Both the position numbers and the translations under genes were made by a program. The notes beneath the pieces were generated by a model. It was not told the DNA's origin, ran no database searches, and saw nothing but the letters and a program-made list of their open reading frames with translations. A DNA stretch of 64,000 nt, taken from contig NZ_JAJAVG010000007.1 of the NCBI RefSeq assembly GCF_020531915.1, positions 313,109 through 377,108 on the forward strand, read 5' to 3'. This stretch comes from Methylovorus mays. Its GTDB lineage: Bacteria > Pseudomonadota > Gammaproteobacteria > Burkholderiales > Methylophilaceae. Shown here piece after piece: positions 46,294-55,567 of the stretch (position 1 is the first letter of the stretch; each line of letters opens with the position of its first letter).

Positions 46294-47619
46294 ATGGCAA
46301 TCAAGGAAGTACTCGTCCCCGATATCGGCAATTTTGATAGCGTAGATGTCATCGAAGTGCTGGTCAAAGCTGGCGACACCGTCGCCAAGGATGACTCGCT
46401 GGTGACCCTGGAATCCGACAAGGCCTCCATGGACATCCCCGCCCCCTTTGGCGGTGTGGTCAAGGAAGTCAGTATCAAGGTAGGTGACAAGGCCGCTCAA
46501 GGCACATTGATCCTGACGCTGGATGCCGCAGAAGAACAGGCGACCGCAGCCAAGCCTGCGCCAGCCCCTACTGCTCCGCCAGTGGTGACCTCGGTACAGG
46601 AGCAGGCCGTGCCTGCGCCTACCCGTCCCGTGGCTGAGCCACCCAAGGTGATCCAGCCGCAAGCCACGCCTAATCCGGTTGCCGCCAGCACAGCAGCTGC
46701 GCCTGGCAAACTGGCCCACGCCAGCCCATCCATCCGCAAGTTTGCGCGCGAGCTCGGCGTCAACCTGTCGCTGGTCAGTGGCAGCGGCCCGAAAAACCGC
46801 ATCCTGCAAAGCGATGTGCAAGCCTATGTAAAAGCCCAACTGGCCAAGCCGCAAAGCAGTGGCGCCGCCGGTGGCATTGCCGTTTCACAGGCACCGGTCA
46901 TTGATTTCAGCCAGTTCGGCAGCATTGAGCAAAAGCCGATGTCGCGCATCAAGAAGCTGTCAGGTGCCAACCTGCATCGCAACTGGGTGACTGCACCGCA
47001 CGTCACGCAATTCGACGAAGCCGATATCACCGATCTGGAAGACTTCCGCAAGTCCATGCAGGACGAGGCTGCCAAGCGCGGTGTGAAACTCACCATGCTG
47101 GCCTTCCTGATGAAAGCCGTGGTTAACGCGCTGCGCACTTACCCCAATTTCAATTCCTCGCTCTCCCCTGCTGGCGACGAGCTGATCCTCAAGCAGTATT
47201 ACCACATCGGGTTTGCCTGCGACACGCCGGATGGCCTGGTCGTACCCGTGATCCGTGATGTGAACCAGAAAGATGTGCTGGATATTGCCCGCGACCTGGC
47301 CGACCTGTCTGCCAAGGCACGCGAGCGCAAACTCAAGATCGAGGAAATGCAGGGTGGTTGCTTCACGATTTCCAGTCTGGGTGGTATCGGTGGCACGGCA
47401 TTCACGCCCATCATCAATTGCCCTGAAGTGGCGATCCTGGGCGTATCACGCTCCAGCTTCCAGCCGGTGTATGACCCCAAGACCAAAGGCTTCGAGCCGC
47501 GTCTGATCCTGCCGTTGTCATTGTCTTACGACCACCGCGTGATCGATGGTGCCGATGGTGCGCGCTTTACCAGCCACCTGCGCATGATGCTGTCCGACGT
47601 TCGCCGTCTCTTGCTGTAA
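46294..47619 (+). CDS. aceF: Dihydrolipoamide acetyltransferase (PDH E2)
   Basis: Core of the PDH complex, 441 residues: one N-terminal lipoyl domain (1-75, lipoylated K43 in ESDKASMD), an alanine/proline linker, a peripheral-subunit-binding domain (ASPSIRKFARELGVNLSLVSGSGPKNRI, in parts about 142-170) and the catalytic domain ending in SYDHRVIDGADGARF with the HxxxDG motif. Many proteobacterial AceF proteins have two or three lipoyl domains; this has one. It follows aceE by 19 bases. Confidence 0.96.
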   Translation: MAIKEVLVPDIGNFDSVDVIEVLVKAGDTVAKDDSLVTLESDKASMDIPAPFGGVVKEVSIKVGDKAAQGTLILTLDAAEEQATAAKPAPAPTAPPVVTSVQEQAVPAPTRPVAEPPKVIQPQATPNPVAASTAAAPGKLAHASPSIRKFARELGVNLSLVSGSGPKNRILQSDVQAYVKAQLAKPQSSGAAGGIAVSQAPVIDFSQFGSIEQKPMSRIKKLSGANLHRNWVTAPHVTQFDEADITDLEDFRKSMQDEAAKRGVKLTMLAFLMKAVVNALRTYPNFNSSLSPAGDELILKQYYHIGFACDTPDGLVVPVIRDVNQKDVLDIARDLADLSAKARERKLKIEEMQGGCFTISSLGGIGGTAFTPIINCPEVAILGVSRSSFQPVYDPKTKGFEPRLILPLSLSYDHRVIDGADGARFTSHLRMMLSDVRRLLL

Positions 47620-47628
47620 AGGGTTTTC

Positions 47629-49407
47629 ATGAGTCAGTTAACAGAAGTTTTCGTCCCGGACATCGGCAATTTCGATAGCGTCGATGTCATTGAAGTATTG
47701 GTAAAGGTGGGCGATGTTATCGCCAAGGAAGATGCACTGGTGACCCTGGAGTCTGACAAGGCCTCCATGGACATTCCATCCTCCCACGCCGGCACAGTTA
47801 AAGAAGTCAAGATCAAGGTCGGTGACAAGGTCGCCAAGGGCTCGCTGATTCTGCTGGTGGAAACATCCGCTGCCGAAGCAGCACCCGCTACCGCCAGCGC
47901 CCCGGCTCCTGCCGCACCGGCACCTGCGCCGACCCAAGCGGCCGCACCAGCCGCCCCTGCCCCCGTGGCAGCCGCGCCCAGTGGCAACAATGATATTGAT
48001 ACAGAAGTGGTCGTGCTCGGCTCAGGCCCTGGTGGCTACACCGCGGCATTCCGTGCCGCTGACCTGGGCAAGAAGGTGGTGCTGATCGAGCGCTACTCCA
48101 CCTTGGGCGGTGTTTGCCTCAATGTGGGCTGCATCCCGTCCAAGGCTTTGCTGCATACGGCAAAAGTCATTACCGAAGCCGAAGAAACCAGCCATCACGG
48201 CGTGAGCTTCAGCGCACCTAAAGTCGATCTGGATACGCTGCGCAACTGGAAAGCCAACGATGTCGTTGGCAAGCTGACCGGTGGCCTGGCCGCAATGGCC
48301 AAACAACGTGGCGTAACGGTGGTGCAAGGTGTAGGCAAATTCACCAGCTCGCATCAGATCGCCGTCACGGCAGCCGATGGCAAGGTCACGACGGTCGGCT
48401 TCCAGAACGCGATTATCGCGGCGGGCTCGCAAGCCACCAAATTCCCCGGTGCGCCGGATGACGAGCGCATCATGGACTCCACTGGCGCGCTCGCGCTGGC
48501 GGATATCCCCAAGCGCCTGCTGGTCATTGGCGGCGGGATTATCGGCCTTGAAATGGGCACGGTTTACGACGCCTTGGGCAGCAAGGTCAGCGTGGTCGAG
48601 TTCATGGATGGCCTGATCCCCGGTTGCGACCGCGACCTGATCCGCCCATTGCAGAAGCGCATGGAAAAACGCTTCGAAAGCATCATGCTGTCAACCAAGG
48701 TTGCCAAGATCGATGCCAAAAAAGACGGCATTCATGTCAGCTTTGAAGGCGAGAATGCGCCGAAAGAAGCCCAGGTCTATGACCGCGTACTGGTTTCGAT
48801 TGGCCGCCGCCCCAATGGCAAGAACATTGGTGCCGAGAATGCCGGTGTTGCGGTAGATGATCGCGGCTTTATTGCGGTCGACAAGCAGATGCGCACCAAT
48901 GTGCCACACATCTTCGCCATCGGCGATATCGTCGGACAGCCCATGCTGGCGCACAAAGCCTCGCACGAAGCCAAAGTCGCCGCCGAAGTCATTGCCGGTC
49001 ACAAGGTCGAGTTTCAGGCACTGGTCATTCCATCCGTTGCCTACACCGACCCTGAAGTCGCATGGGCAGGCATGACCGAAACCGAAGCCAAGGCCAAAGG
49101 CATCGAAATCGAAAAGGCCTCCTTCCCCTGGGCTGCCAGCGGCCGTGCATTGTCCATCGCACGTACCGAAGGTGCCACCAAACTGATTTTCGACAAGGAA
49201 ACCCATCGCGTCATTGGTGCCGGTATCGTCGGTGTGAATGCCGGTGAATTGCTGGCAGAGGCCGTGCTGGCTATCGAAATGGGTGCCGATGCGCATGATC
49301 TGGGTCTCACCATCCATGCGCATCCGACATTGTCTGAAACCATCTGCTTTGCCGCAGAACTGAAGGAAGGCACGATCACGGATATGCTGCCGCCGAAAAA
49401 ACGTTAA
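47629..49407 (+). CDS. lpdA: Dihydrolipoamide dehydrogenase with N-terminal lipoyl domain (PDH E3)
   Basis: Flavoprotein of 592 residues that reoxidises the lipoyl group with NAD+. Residues 1-75 are a lipoyl domain (K44 in [10 protein letters not shown]) nearly the same as that of AceF; an alanine/proline linker follows, then the FAD site [21 protein letters not shown], the redox disulfide [13 protein letters not shown], the NAD site [12 protein letters not shown] and the C-terminal HAHPTLSET histidine. It lies nine bases after aceF and is followed by a clear terminator. Confidence 0.97.
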   Translation: MSQLTEVFVPDIGNFDSVDVIEVLVKVGDVIAKEDALVTLESDKASMDIPSSHAGTVKEVKIKVGDKVAKGSLILLVETSAAEAAPATASAPAPAAPAPAPTQAAAPAAPAPVAAAPSGNNDIDTEVVVLGSGPGGYTAAFRAADLGKKVVLIERYSTLGGVCLNVGCIPSKALLHTAKVITEAEETSHHGVSFSAPKVDLDTLRNWKANDVVGKLTGGLAAMAKQRGVTVVQGVGKFTSSHQIAVTAADGKVTTVGFQNAIIAAGSQATKFPGAPDDERIMDSTGALALADIPKRLLVIGGGIIGLEMGTVYDALGSKVSVVEFMDGLIPGCDRDLIRPLQKRMEKRFESIMLSTKVAKIDAKKDGIHVSFEGENAPKEAQVYDRVLVSIGRRPNGKNIGAENAGVAVDDRGFIAVDKQMRTNVPHIFAIGDIVGQPMLAHKASHEAKVAAEVIAGHKVEFQALVIPSVAYTDPEVAWAGMTETEAKAKGIEIEKASFPWAASGRALSIARTEGATKLIFDKETHRVIGAGIVGVNAGELLAEAVLAIEMGADAHDLGLTIHAHPTLSETICFAAELKEGTITDMLPPKKR

Positions 49408-49431
49408 TCAAGTTTTTGCGATTTGTGCCGT

Positions 49432-49465
49432 AAAAATAGCTGGGGCTTGCTCCAGCTATTTTTTT
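49432..49465 (+). terminator. Intrinsic terminator after lpdA
   Basis: AAAAATAGCTGG (49432-49443) pairs with CCAGCTATTTTT (49452-49463), loop of eight bases, running into a T-tract of seven. It ends the aceE-aceF-lpdA transcript. Confidence 0.85.
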
Positions 49466-49499
49466 GTCCGGCCTTTCCACTTGGCAGAAGGAATCCGCT

Positions 49500-49997
49500 A
49501 TGCGTCATGCAGTCACATGCTTGCTTATCCCCCTCTTCGCCAGCCTCACTGGCTGTGCGACGCTGACGCAGGACGGGATGCAGACCGTGATGCTGGAAGC
49601 CTATACCAAGGACAACCAGCCGGTGCAGGCACGTTGCATGGCCAGCAATGATGTGGGAACCTGGGTCGGCTATGCACCCGGGAAACTGCAAATTCATCGC
49701 TCCAGTGGCGACCTCAAGATTATTTGTGAGCGTGAACGTGGTGACAATGAGGCCGGGCGCTTCACCTCAACATCACGTGCCAATGATGCCGCGCGCGGCA
49801 ATCTGGTGATGCCAGGAGGGGCCATTGGGGCGCTTATCGATCACGCCACTGGCTACGGTTACAACTACCCCATTACCATGCGAATTGTCATGGGTAATGA
49901 GGCATCGCAAACGTTCGACACACCACAAACAAGGGAGCCACTTCCCGCAACCACCGCTTTCGTTACCACGCCAGGATCTGCGTCTCTTCGTCCCTAA
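49500..49997 (+). CDS. Predicted lipoprotein, unknown function
   Basis: A 165-residue protein with a lipoprotein signal (MRHAVTCLLIPLFASLTGC, lipobox LTGC, C19). The mature part, with VMLEAYTKDNQPVQARCMASNDVG and KLQIHRSSGDLKIICERE (two further cysteines), looks like a small beta-rich envelope protein, and a glycine-rich region (PGGAIGALIDHATGYGYNYP) follows. No named family recognised. AGAAGGAA precedes the ATG at 49500; an in-frame start 12 codons earlier would spoil the signal peptide. Confidence 0.8.
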   Translation: MRHAVTCLLIPLFASLTGCATLTQDGMQTVMLEAYTKDNQPVQARCMASNDVGTWVGYAPGKLQIHRSSGDLKIICERERGDNEAGRFTSTSRANDAARGNLVMPGGAIGALIDHATGYGYNYPITMRIVMGNEASQTFDTPQTREPLPATTAFVTTPGSASLRP

Positions 49998-50060
49998 TCC
50001 GACTGGCTTCACCGTGTTGCTGATGCTTGCCGACCACATATCGAGATTGTCCAAAAAATG

Positions 50061-50080
50061 AGAGCCGCGATCGCGGCTCT
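50061..50080. terminator. Palindromic terminator
   Basis: AGAGCCGCGATCGCGGCTCT is a perfect 20-base palindrome, flanked by A-run AAAAAATG on the left and TCTATTTTGG on the right, so it can end transcription from both sides. The rest of 49998-50233 holds no visible gene. Confidence 0.7.
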
Positions 50081-50233
50081 TCTATTTTGGGACGTGGTAA
50101 TAATGGGACCCCACCTAGCAGACAAGCACAGGCAATGTAACCACCCAGGTAGTTGTGCTATCCCGAAAGCAAATGCACAAGTGAAGCAATCAGAAGTCAT
50201 CCCCTCGCCTGTTCTGGGCGCGGGGTAAATTCT

Positions 50234-50659
50234 CTATTCGCTGGCCGACCCTGCCGTCGGTACACTTGGAGAGTCTGCCGCTTCCGCTTGGCTTTCCACA
50301 ACCTTCGGTTTTCTCGGAGCCCTTGGCTTACGGGCCGTTGCCGTGGCTGCGCTGGCATCTTTGGGCTTGCTGCGGCTGGCGGCTGGTTTTTTGACGGTTT
50401 TTTCATCAGTCACCGCAGCAGGTTTGGGCTTGGCGCGTGATTTGCGCACAGGTTTGGCTTTTACCGCTGTGTCCGGTGTCGCTGGCGTGGTACTTGTTGC
50501 TGGCGCCTGCACCTCCTCGTGAGCGCCGCCATCGTCCGCCTTGCGTTTCTCAATGGCGCTTCCAATCGCCTTGGTGAGAACCTGCTTGCCGACCACCACC
50601 AGTGTTGCCAGAGCGACTTTCTTTGCGACGGACTTCAGTACTGTGTTGAATAACCCCAT
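50234..50659 (-). CDS. Basic, alanine/lysine/proline-rich protein, unknown function
   Basis: A 141-residue protein in two parts. Residues 1-42 (MGLFNTVLKSVAKKVALATL and on) form an amphipathic to hydrophobic helix region; the remainder is low-complexity, rich in A, K, P, S and T with repeated K-P/R-K-P units (KPVRKSRAKPKPAA, RKPRAPRKPK), like the histone-H1-like tails of AlgP or PhaM-type proteins. DNA or polyphosphate/PHB granule binding is possible but unproven. AGGAGGT six bases before the ATG at 50659 is an excellent site. It follows the SPOR gene by eight bases. Confidence 0.8.
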   Translation of the reverse strand: MGLFNTVLKSVAKKVALATLVVVGKQVLTKAIGSAIEKRKADDGGAHEEVQAPATSTTPATPDTAVKAKPVRKSRAKPKPAAVTDEKTVKKPAASRSKPKDASAATATARKPRAPRKPKVVESQAEAADSPSVPTAGSASE

Positions 50660-50667
50660 ACTACCTC

Positions 50668-51324
50668 CTATTGGCAATTAACCTGCTTGAATTCAGTACC
50701 GGCAAATTCCGGCTTCAGCTGTTCGACTTCCGTCACGACCTCGGGCGATAATGGCCCAAGCACCAGGGTAGTCAGTCCTTTTTCAGCGCGTCGCATCCCC
50801 TTGATTGCAGAACGTATGCCGCGACTCCGCAAGTCGGCAAGAAGGCGATTGGCCAGTTGCTCATCCGTGAATACCCCAAGTGAAATTGCGTTTCTCCACA
50901 AGGGGTCCTGCATCACCGCACTTTCGGAAACACCTAAAGCCTGTAACTCCACTATCTTCGCCTGAGCGGCCTGCAATGATTTTAATGGTGGAATATAAAC
51001 CCAGTAACGGATGACCCCGCTGACCACATCTTCACGCTCCTGCGGCGAAATCGATAATTTCAGCAATGCAGCCCGGGCAGTCGCAACCGTATTAGCAGTA
51101 AAACCCGCCCATTCGTAGCATGCGTTGGTAACGGACTCGGCAGCCGCGATCTCTTTCCTGGGAAGTCTGGCCGCCTCTTCTGCCGTGTAAATCTTGATGC
51201 GCTCTGGAGAAATTGACTGTTCGGCAGTGGCGGAGGATCCATTCCCCGAGGGTTGCGTCTCGAAATATGCCCAGACCAATATATTGGTTAACACCAGCGC
51301 GGAAACCAGCCACTTCATAAACAT
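50668..51324 (-). CDS. SPOR domain-containing membrane protein
   Basis: A 218-residue protein with a short N-terminal membrane segment (MKWLVSALVLTNILVWAYF) and a C-terminal SPOR-like region (SLGVFTDEQLANRLLADLRSRGI through VLGPLS), the fold that binds denuded peptidoglycan at division sites. The middle part is helical and contains a cysteine pair partner (C70, C217 region). It overlaps the end of coaX by ten bases. The first ATG (MFMKWL) or the ATG two codons later could be the start. Confidence 0.82.
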   Translation of the reverse strand: MFMKWLVSALVLTNILVWAYFETQPSGNGSSATAEQSISPERIKIYTAEEAARLPRKEIAAAESVTNACYEWAGFTANTVATARAALLKLSISPQEREDVVSGVIRYWVYIPPLKSLQAAQAKIVELQALGVSESAVMQDPLWRNAISLGVFTDEQLANRLLADLRSRGIRSAIKGMRRAEKGLTTLVLGPLSPEVVTEVEQLKPEFAGTEFKQVNCQ

Positions 51325-52085
51325 TCTCTTTCAAGATAGAACAAGCCACGCAATACCAGCGAGGGATCTATTGTGACAGGCAAATCAGGTTGCGCTTGCA
51401 CCAATGCCTGTCTTAACAACTCCACATCGCCACCGGTCAGCACGCATGGAATAATCGCGTCCGTATCATTCCCTGGCATGGCCTTCATCTGCTGCCATTG
51501 CAACAACACGCTACCTGCCATCGCATGCGATATACCAGTATACAAGGCATCCCCTGTGTTCGTCGGCGCTGTACGCCACATCCCCGGCAAAGTGCGAATA
51601 CCTTCGGTATTTTGCAAAAGGGACTGATGCATCAATCGAAAGCCCGGACTGATGGTGCCACCTTTAAATTCGCCACCTGACGGTTGCTCATGACGACTCA
51701 ACATGTCCACCGTCAGCGCCGTACCTGCACTCACTACCAGGCAAGGGGCCTGATAGTGCTGCCAGGCTGCGATCAATGCTGCCCAGCGATCACTGCCTAA
51801 TGCCTCAGGCGGCTGATAGCCATTGATCACCCCTGCAGCCCCATGTGAAGCGTGCACCCAGTGTACCGGAGCATGCAAGTGCTGAAACATGCCCAGCAAC
51901 GGGCGGCTTGCTGCCATTCCGGCCACATTTGAGACGACGATGCGCTTTGCCTCGTGCCAGCATGCGGGCAAGGCTTGCTCGGCCAGTTCGTCGTTTACCC
52001 AACAGCCCTCTGCCACCATGCTTGCCTTGGCGTCAAACAGGGCCCATTTGCAACGGGTGTTGCCAGCATCAATCGCCAATATCAT
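51315..52085 (-). CDS. coaX: Type III pantothenate kinase
   Basis: First enzyme of coenzyme A synthesis, phosphorylating pantothenate; 256 residues with the ASKHA fold. Motifs are ILAIDAGNTRCKWALFD (phosphate loop 1), GSDRWAALIAAW and VVSAGTALTVDML (phosphate loop 2). Type III enzymes need a monovalent cation and are not feedback-inhibited by CoA. The start overlaps the birA stop (ATGA), as in many betaproteobacteria. Confidence 0.96.
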   Translation of the reverse strand: MILAIDAGNTRCKWALFDAKASMVAEGCWVNDELAEQALPACWHEAKRIVVSNVAGMAASRPLLGMFQHLHAPVHWVHASHGAAGVINGYQPPEALGSDRWAALIAAWQHYQAPCLVVSAGTALTVDMLSRHEQPSGGEFKGGTISPGFRLMHQSLLQNTEGIRTLPGMWRTAPTNTGDALYTGISHAMAGSVLLQWQQMKAMPGNDTDAIIPCVLTGGDVELLRQALVQAQPDLPVTIDPSLVLRGLFYLERECL

Positions 52086-53062
52086 GCCACGGCCTTTCGC
52101 AAACTGATTTCTCCCGAGGTAAAGCGCTGTTCACCGGCCTCGGTCGTCACCAGCAAACTGCCATCCTCCGCCACGCCAGCAACCACACCATGGCGCTCGG
52201 TCGCATCGGGCATCAGCAGGCGCACGGGCTGCTGATGGTAGACATGCATGGCTTGCCAGTCCGGGACCAATGCTGCAAACCCCTCTCGCTCAAATCGACC
52301 AATTACCTGCAGCATATGCTTCAGCACAATGCCCAGCACCATACTGGCCTCCACCGGTGCGGCTTTCAGGCTTTGCAGGTCTATCGCCGCCTGGTCAATC
52401 TGCGCCAGCATACGCTCCGGCAAGCGCAAATTGATCCCGACACCGATCACAGCAGCGCTCGGCCCCTCCATGTCGCCCTGCAATTCAATGAGGATACCGG
52501 CAAGTTTGCGATACTCCACCAGCACATCATTCGGCCACTTGAGGCCCACAACGACCCCCATCTCGGCAAATGCCTGTCCGAGCGCCAAGCCAACTGCCAG
52601 GCTCAGCCCGGATAATGCGGCAGCGCCCGATTCAAACCGCCATAGCAGAGAAAATGTGAGACTGTTGCCCAGGGCAGATTGCCAGACCCGGCCGCGGCGG
52701 CCGCGGCCCTGCGTCTGATGACTGGTAACCGCACAGCTGAGATGAACAGCACCGTTCGCTGCCTGCTGCATCAACCAGCGGTTAGTGGAATCAAGTTGAT
52801 CGTGCACAAACAACTGCACGGCGTTAGAGGCAGGCCCCAGCGCCGCCAAAATCCTATCCGCCCGCAATAAATCAAGCGGCTGGGACAGACGATAGCCTTT
52901 GCCACGCACCGAAAAAATTTCAACGCCTAGTGTTTCTGCATGTTTGACGGCATTCCATACCGTGGATCGGCTGACCTTGAAATGGGCAGCAAGTGCCTCG
53001 CCAGAATGGAAGCTCCCATCCGCCAGGCGGTGCAGAATGGGGAATGTAAGCGGGTTTGTCAT
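52082..53062 (-). CDS. birA: Biotin-protein ligase / biotin operon repressor
   Basis: Bifunctional protein of 326 residues. The N-terminal winged helix (SGEALAAHFKVSRSTVWNAVK) binds the biotin operator; the central domain has the ligase motif TQGRGRRGRVW that binds biotinyl-AMP, KWPNDVLVEYRKLAGIL, and a C-terminal SH3-like domain. It attaches biotin to acetyl-CoA carboxylase. The gene is divergent from glnS across 87 bases. Confidence 0.95.
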   Translation of the reverse strand: MTNPLTFPILHRLADGSFHSGEALAAHFKVSRSTVWNAVKHAETLGVEIFSVRGKGYRLSQPLDLLRADRILAALGPASNAVQLFVHDQLDSTNRWLMQQAANGAVHLSCAVTSHQTQGRGRRGRVWQSALGNSLTFSLLWRFESGAAALSGLSLAVGLALGQAFAEMGVVVGLKWPNDVLVEYRKLAGILIELQGDMEGPSAAVIGVGINLRLPERMLAQIDQAAIDLQSLKAAPVEASMVLGIVLKHMLQVIGRFEREGFAALVPDWQAMHVYHQQPVRLLMPDATERHGVVAGVAEDGSLLVTTEAGEQRFTSGEISLRKAVA

Positions 53063-53149
53063 GTCAGAGTTATATTAGCATAGGCACGAGTGTCCACTCA
53101 GCAGGCGGCTGGGTGTAAAATATCGGCAATCCCATTTTAGTCAGATTCC

Positions 53150-54916
53150 ATGTCAGCCGATAAAACCCCAGTAGCACCTGCCTCCAATTTCATTCGCCAT
53201 ATCGTTGAACGCGACATCGAGCAAGGCACCTATGCCAGCCGCCAATGGTGTGGCGAGCCCGGCGACGCAAGTACGCAGGCCACTGGCCAGCCCGACCCGG
53301 CCAAGATCCGCACGCGCTTTCCGCCTGAACCCAATGGTTACCTGCATATTGGCCATGCCAAGAGCATTTGCCTGAATTTCGGTCTGGCACGGGATTATCA
53401 GGGCGTATGCCACATGCGCTTCGACGACACCAACCCGGAAAAAGAAGAACAAGAGTACGTGGACTCCATCAAGGACTCCGTGCAATGGCTGGGCTTCGGC
53501 TGGGAGGCATTTGGCCATTCCCATCTGTATTACGCCAGCAATTATTTCGACTTCATGTACCGCGCGGCGGAATACCTGATCACATCCGGCAACGCCTATG
53601 TGGACCAGCAATCCGCCGAAGAAATGCGGATTAACCGTGGCACGCTGACCGAGGCGGGTAAAAACTCGCCATGGCGCGATCGTCCGGCCGACGAGAATCT
53701 TGCCCTGTTCCGCGAGATGCGCGATGGCAAGCACCCGGATGGCAGCATGGTATTGCGCGCCAAGATCGACATGGCATCCCCCAATATCAATCTGCGGGAC
53801 CCGGCGATTTACCGTATTAAACGCGCGACTCACCACAACACGGGCGACACCTGGTGCATCTACCCGATGTACACCTATGCCCATCCGCTGGAAGATGCAC
53901 TGGAAGGCATTACCCATTCCATCTGCACGCTGGAGTTTGAAGACCAGCGGCCGTTTTATGACTGGGTATTGGAAAAACTGGCGGAGGGTGGCCTGCTGGC
54001 ACACCCATTGCCCAAACAATACGAATTCTCGCGGCTTAATCTCACTTATGTGGTGCTCTCCAAGCGCAAGCTGATTGAGCTGGTAGATGGCGGCCATGTC
54101 AGTGGCTGGGATGACCCTCGCCTGCCCACCCTGGCAGGCGCACGCCGTCGCGGCTATACCCCGGAAGGGCTCCGCCTGTTTGCAGATCGCATCGGCGTCT
54201 CCAAAGCAGACTCTTGGATTGAGTACACCATCCTTGAAGACTGCATGCGCGAAACGCTGAATGAATCTGCAGAACGCCGTATCGCCGTGCTGGATCCGAT
54301 CAAGCTGGTGATCGACAACTACCCTGAAGGTCAGTCCGAGGACTGCTTTGCCCCTAACCATCCGCAAAAACCAGAACTCGGCAAACGCACGGTACCCCTG
54401 TCGCGCGAACTGTGGATTGAGCGTGAAGACTTCATGGAAGTCCCCAGCAAGGGCTATTTCCGCTTGTTCCCGGACAATACCGTGCGCTTGCGTTATGGCT
54501 ATGTCATCAAATGTACCGGCTTTGAAAAAGACGCGGATGGCAATGTGACGGTCGTGCACTGCGATTACCTGCCAGATACCAAGTCCGGCACGCCTGGTGC
54601 CGACAGCATCAAGGTCAAGGGCAATATCCACTGGGTTTCAGCCTCGCACGCCTATGCAGCGGAAGTGCGTCTGTATGATCGTCTGTTCAAGGAGGCTCAC
54701 CCAGGCAGTGGCGACCGCAATTACCTGGATGACATCAATCCAAATTCACTCACCGTGATCACGGCGCAACTCGAACCTGCCCTTAAGGAAGCCAAACCAG
54801 AAGACACCTTCCAGTTTGAACGCCATGGTTATTTTGTCGCAGACAAAAAAGACTCGGTTGAGGGCAAGCCAGTGTTCAACCGCACCGTGACATTACGCGA
54901 TGCCTGGCAAAAATAA
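53150..54916 (+). CDS. glnS: Glutaminyl-tRNA synthetase
   Basis: Class I aminoacyl-tRNA synthetase of 588 residues charging tRNA-Gln. The HIGH motif is in PPEPNGYLHIGHAKSI, the KMSKS equivalent is VVLSKRKL, and PTLAGARRRGYTPEGLRLF and the anticodon-binding beta barrels follow. Presence of GlnS points to direct charging rather than the GatCAB route. A TAAAAT hexamer at 53116-53121 may be its -10 but no good -35 is seen. Confidence 0.97.
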   Translation: MSADKTPVAPASNFIRHIVERDIEQGTYASRQWCGEPGDASTQATGQPDPAKIRTRFPPEPNGYLHIGHAKSICLNFGLARDYQGVCHMRFDDTNPEKEEQEYVDSIKDSVQWLGFGWEAFGHSHLYYASNYFDFMYRAAEYLITSGNAYVDQQSAEEMRINRGTLTEAGKNSPWRDRPADENLALFREMRDGKHPDGSMVLRAKIDMASPNINLRDPAIYRIKRATHHNTGDTWCIYPMYTYAHPLEDALEGITHSICTLEFEDQRPFYDWVLEKLAEGGLLAHPLPKQYEFSRLNLTYVVLSKRKLIELVDGGHVSGWDDPRLPTLAGARRRGYTPEGLRLFADRIGVSKADSWIEYTILEDCMRETLNESAERRIAVLDPIKLVIDNYPEGQSEDCFAPNHPQKPELGKRTVPLSRELWIEREDFMEVPSKGYFRLFPDNTVRLRYGYVIKCTGFEKDADGNVTVVHCDYLPDTKSGTPGADSIKVKGNIHWVSASHAYAAEVRLYDRLFKEAHPGSGDRNYLDDINPNSLTVITAQLEPALKEAKPEDTFQFERHGYFVADKKDSVEGKPVFNRTVTLRDAWQK

Positions 54917-54925
54917 GCTGGCAGT

Positions 54926-55519
54926 TTGACCTCCACGGAGAAAAATGTAGTCGCGGTGCCCCTGGAGCAAGCCTATCGACTGCTGAACCACGGACCCACC
55001 GTGCTGGTAAGCTCCGCCCATGGGGATCAACGCAATGTGATGGCCGCGGCCTGGAACATGCCGCTCGACTTCAAGCCACCCAAAGTGGCCGTTGTGATCG
55101 ACAAGAATACCTACACACGCGAACTCATCCTGGCCAGTGGCAAATTTGCCATTAACGTGCCATGTGCTGCCCAAGCCGACTTGGTGGTGAGGGTAGGCTC
55201 GAGTTCGGGGCGTGAGTTGCTGGGAAAAGCACAGGCCACCAAATTTGCAGCCTTTGATTTGGCAACCTTTGCTGCCAGCAAAGTCCCAGCACCGTTAATC
55301 AAGGGCTGTGTCGCATGGCTGGAATGCGAGCTAATTCCTGAGCCACATATTCAGGATACCTACGACTTATACCTCGCTGAGGTGGTGGCCGCCTGGGCAG
55401 ATGAACGGGTTTTCTCGGATGGTCGCTGGCATTTTGATGCTCAAGACGCATTGAAAACCGTGCACCATGTGGCCGGAGGATTTTTCTTCACCCCTGGCAA
55501 GAGTATTCAGGCGACTTAA
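54926..55519 (+). CDS. Flavin reductase-like (FMN-binding split barrel) protein
   Basis: A 197-residue member of the flavin reductase/flavoredoxin family, using FMN and NAD(P)H to transfer electrons; the partner is unknown. Core features are NVMAAAWNMPLDFKPPKVAVVID and ELILASGKFAINVP. The TTG at 54926 gives the full length but has no ribosome site; a GTG at 54956 (valine-led MPLEQAYRLL) is an alternative start. It lies 10 bases after glnS, so it may be read from the same transcript, and is followed by a strong terminator. Confidence 0.85.
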   Translation: MTSTEKNVVAVPLEQAYRLLNHGPTVLVSSAHGDQRNVMAAAWNMPLDFKPPKVAVVIDKNTYTRELILASGKFAINVPCAAQADLVVRVGSSSGRELLGKAQATKFAAFDLATFAASKVPAPLIKGCVAWLECELIPEPHIQDTYDLYLAEVVAAWADERVFSDGRWHFDAQDALKTVHHVAGGFFFTPGKSIQAT

Positions 55520-55521
55520 AC

Positions 55522-55552
55522 AAAAAAGCCGACGTCATCGTCGGCTTTTTTT
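55522..55552. terminator. Bidirectional intrinsic terminator
   Basis: GCCGACG (55528-55534) and CGTCGGC (55539-55545), loop TCAT, flanked by six A's on the left and seven T's on the right. It lies between the converging flavin reductase and fimV genes and serves both. Confidence 0.92.
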
Positions 55553-55567
55553 ATTCACTGCCCATCG

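Noticed and set aside
53153..54631. 492-codon open frame opposite glnS
   Set aside because: Entirely antisense to a complete glutaminyl-tRNA synthetase with all motifs; no family character of its own.
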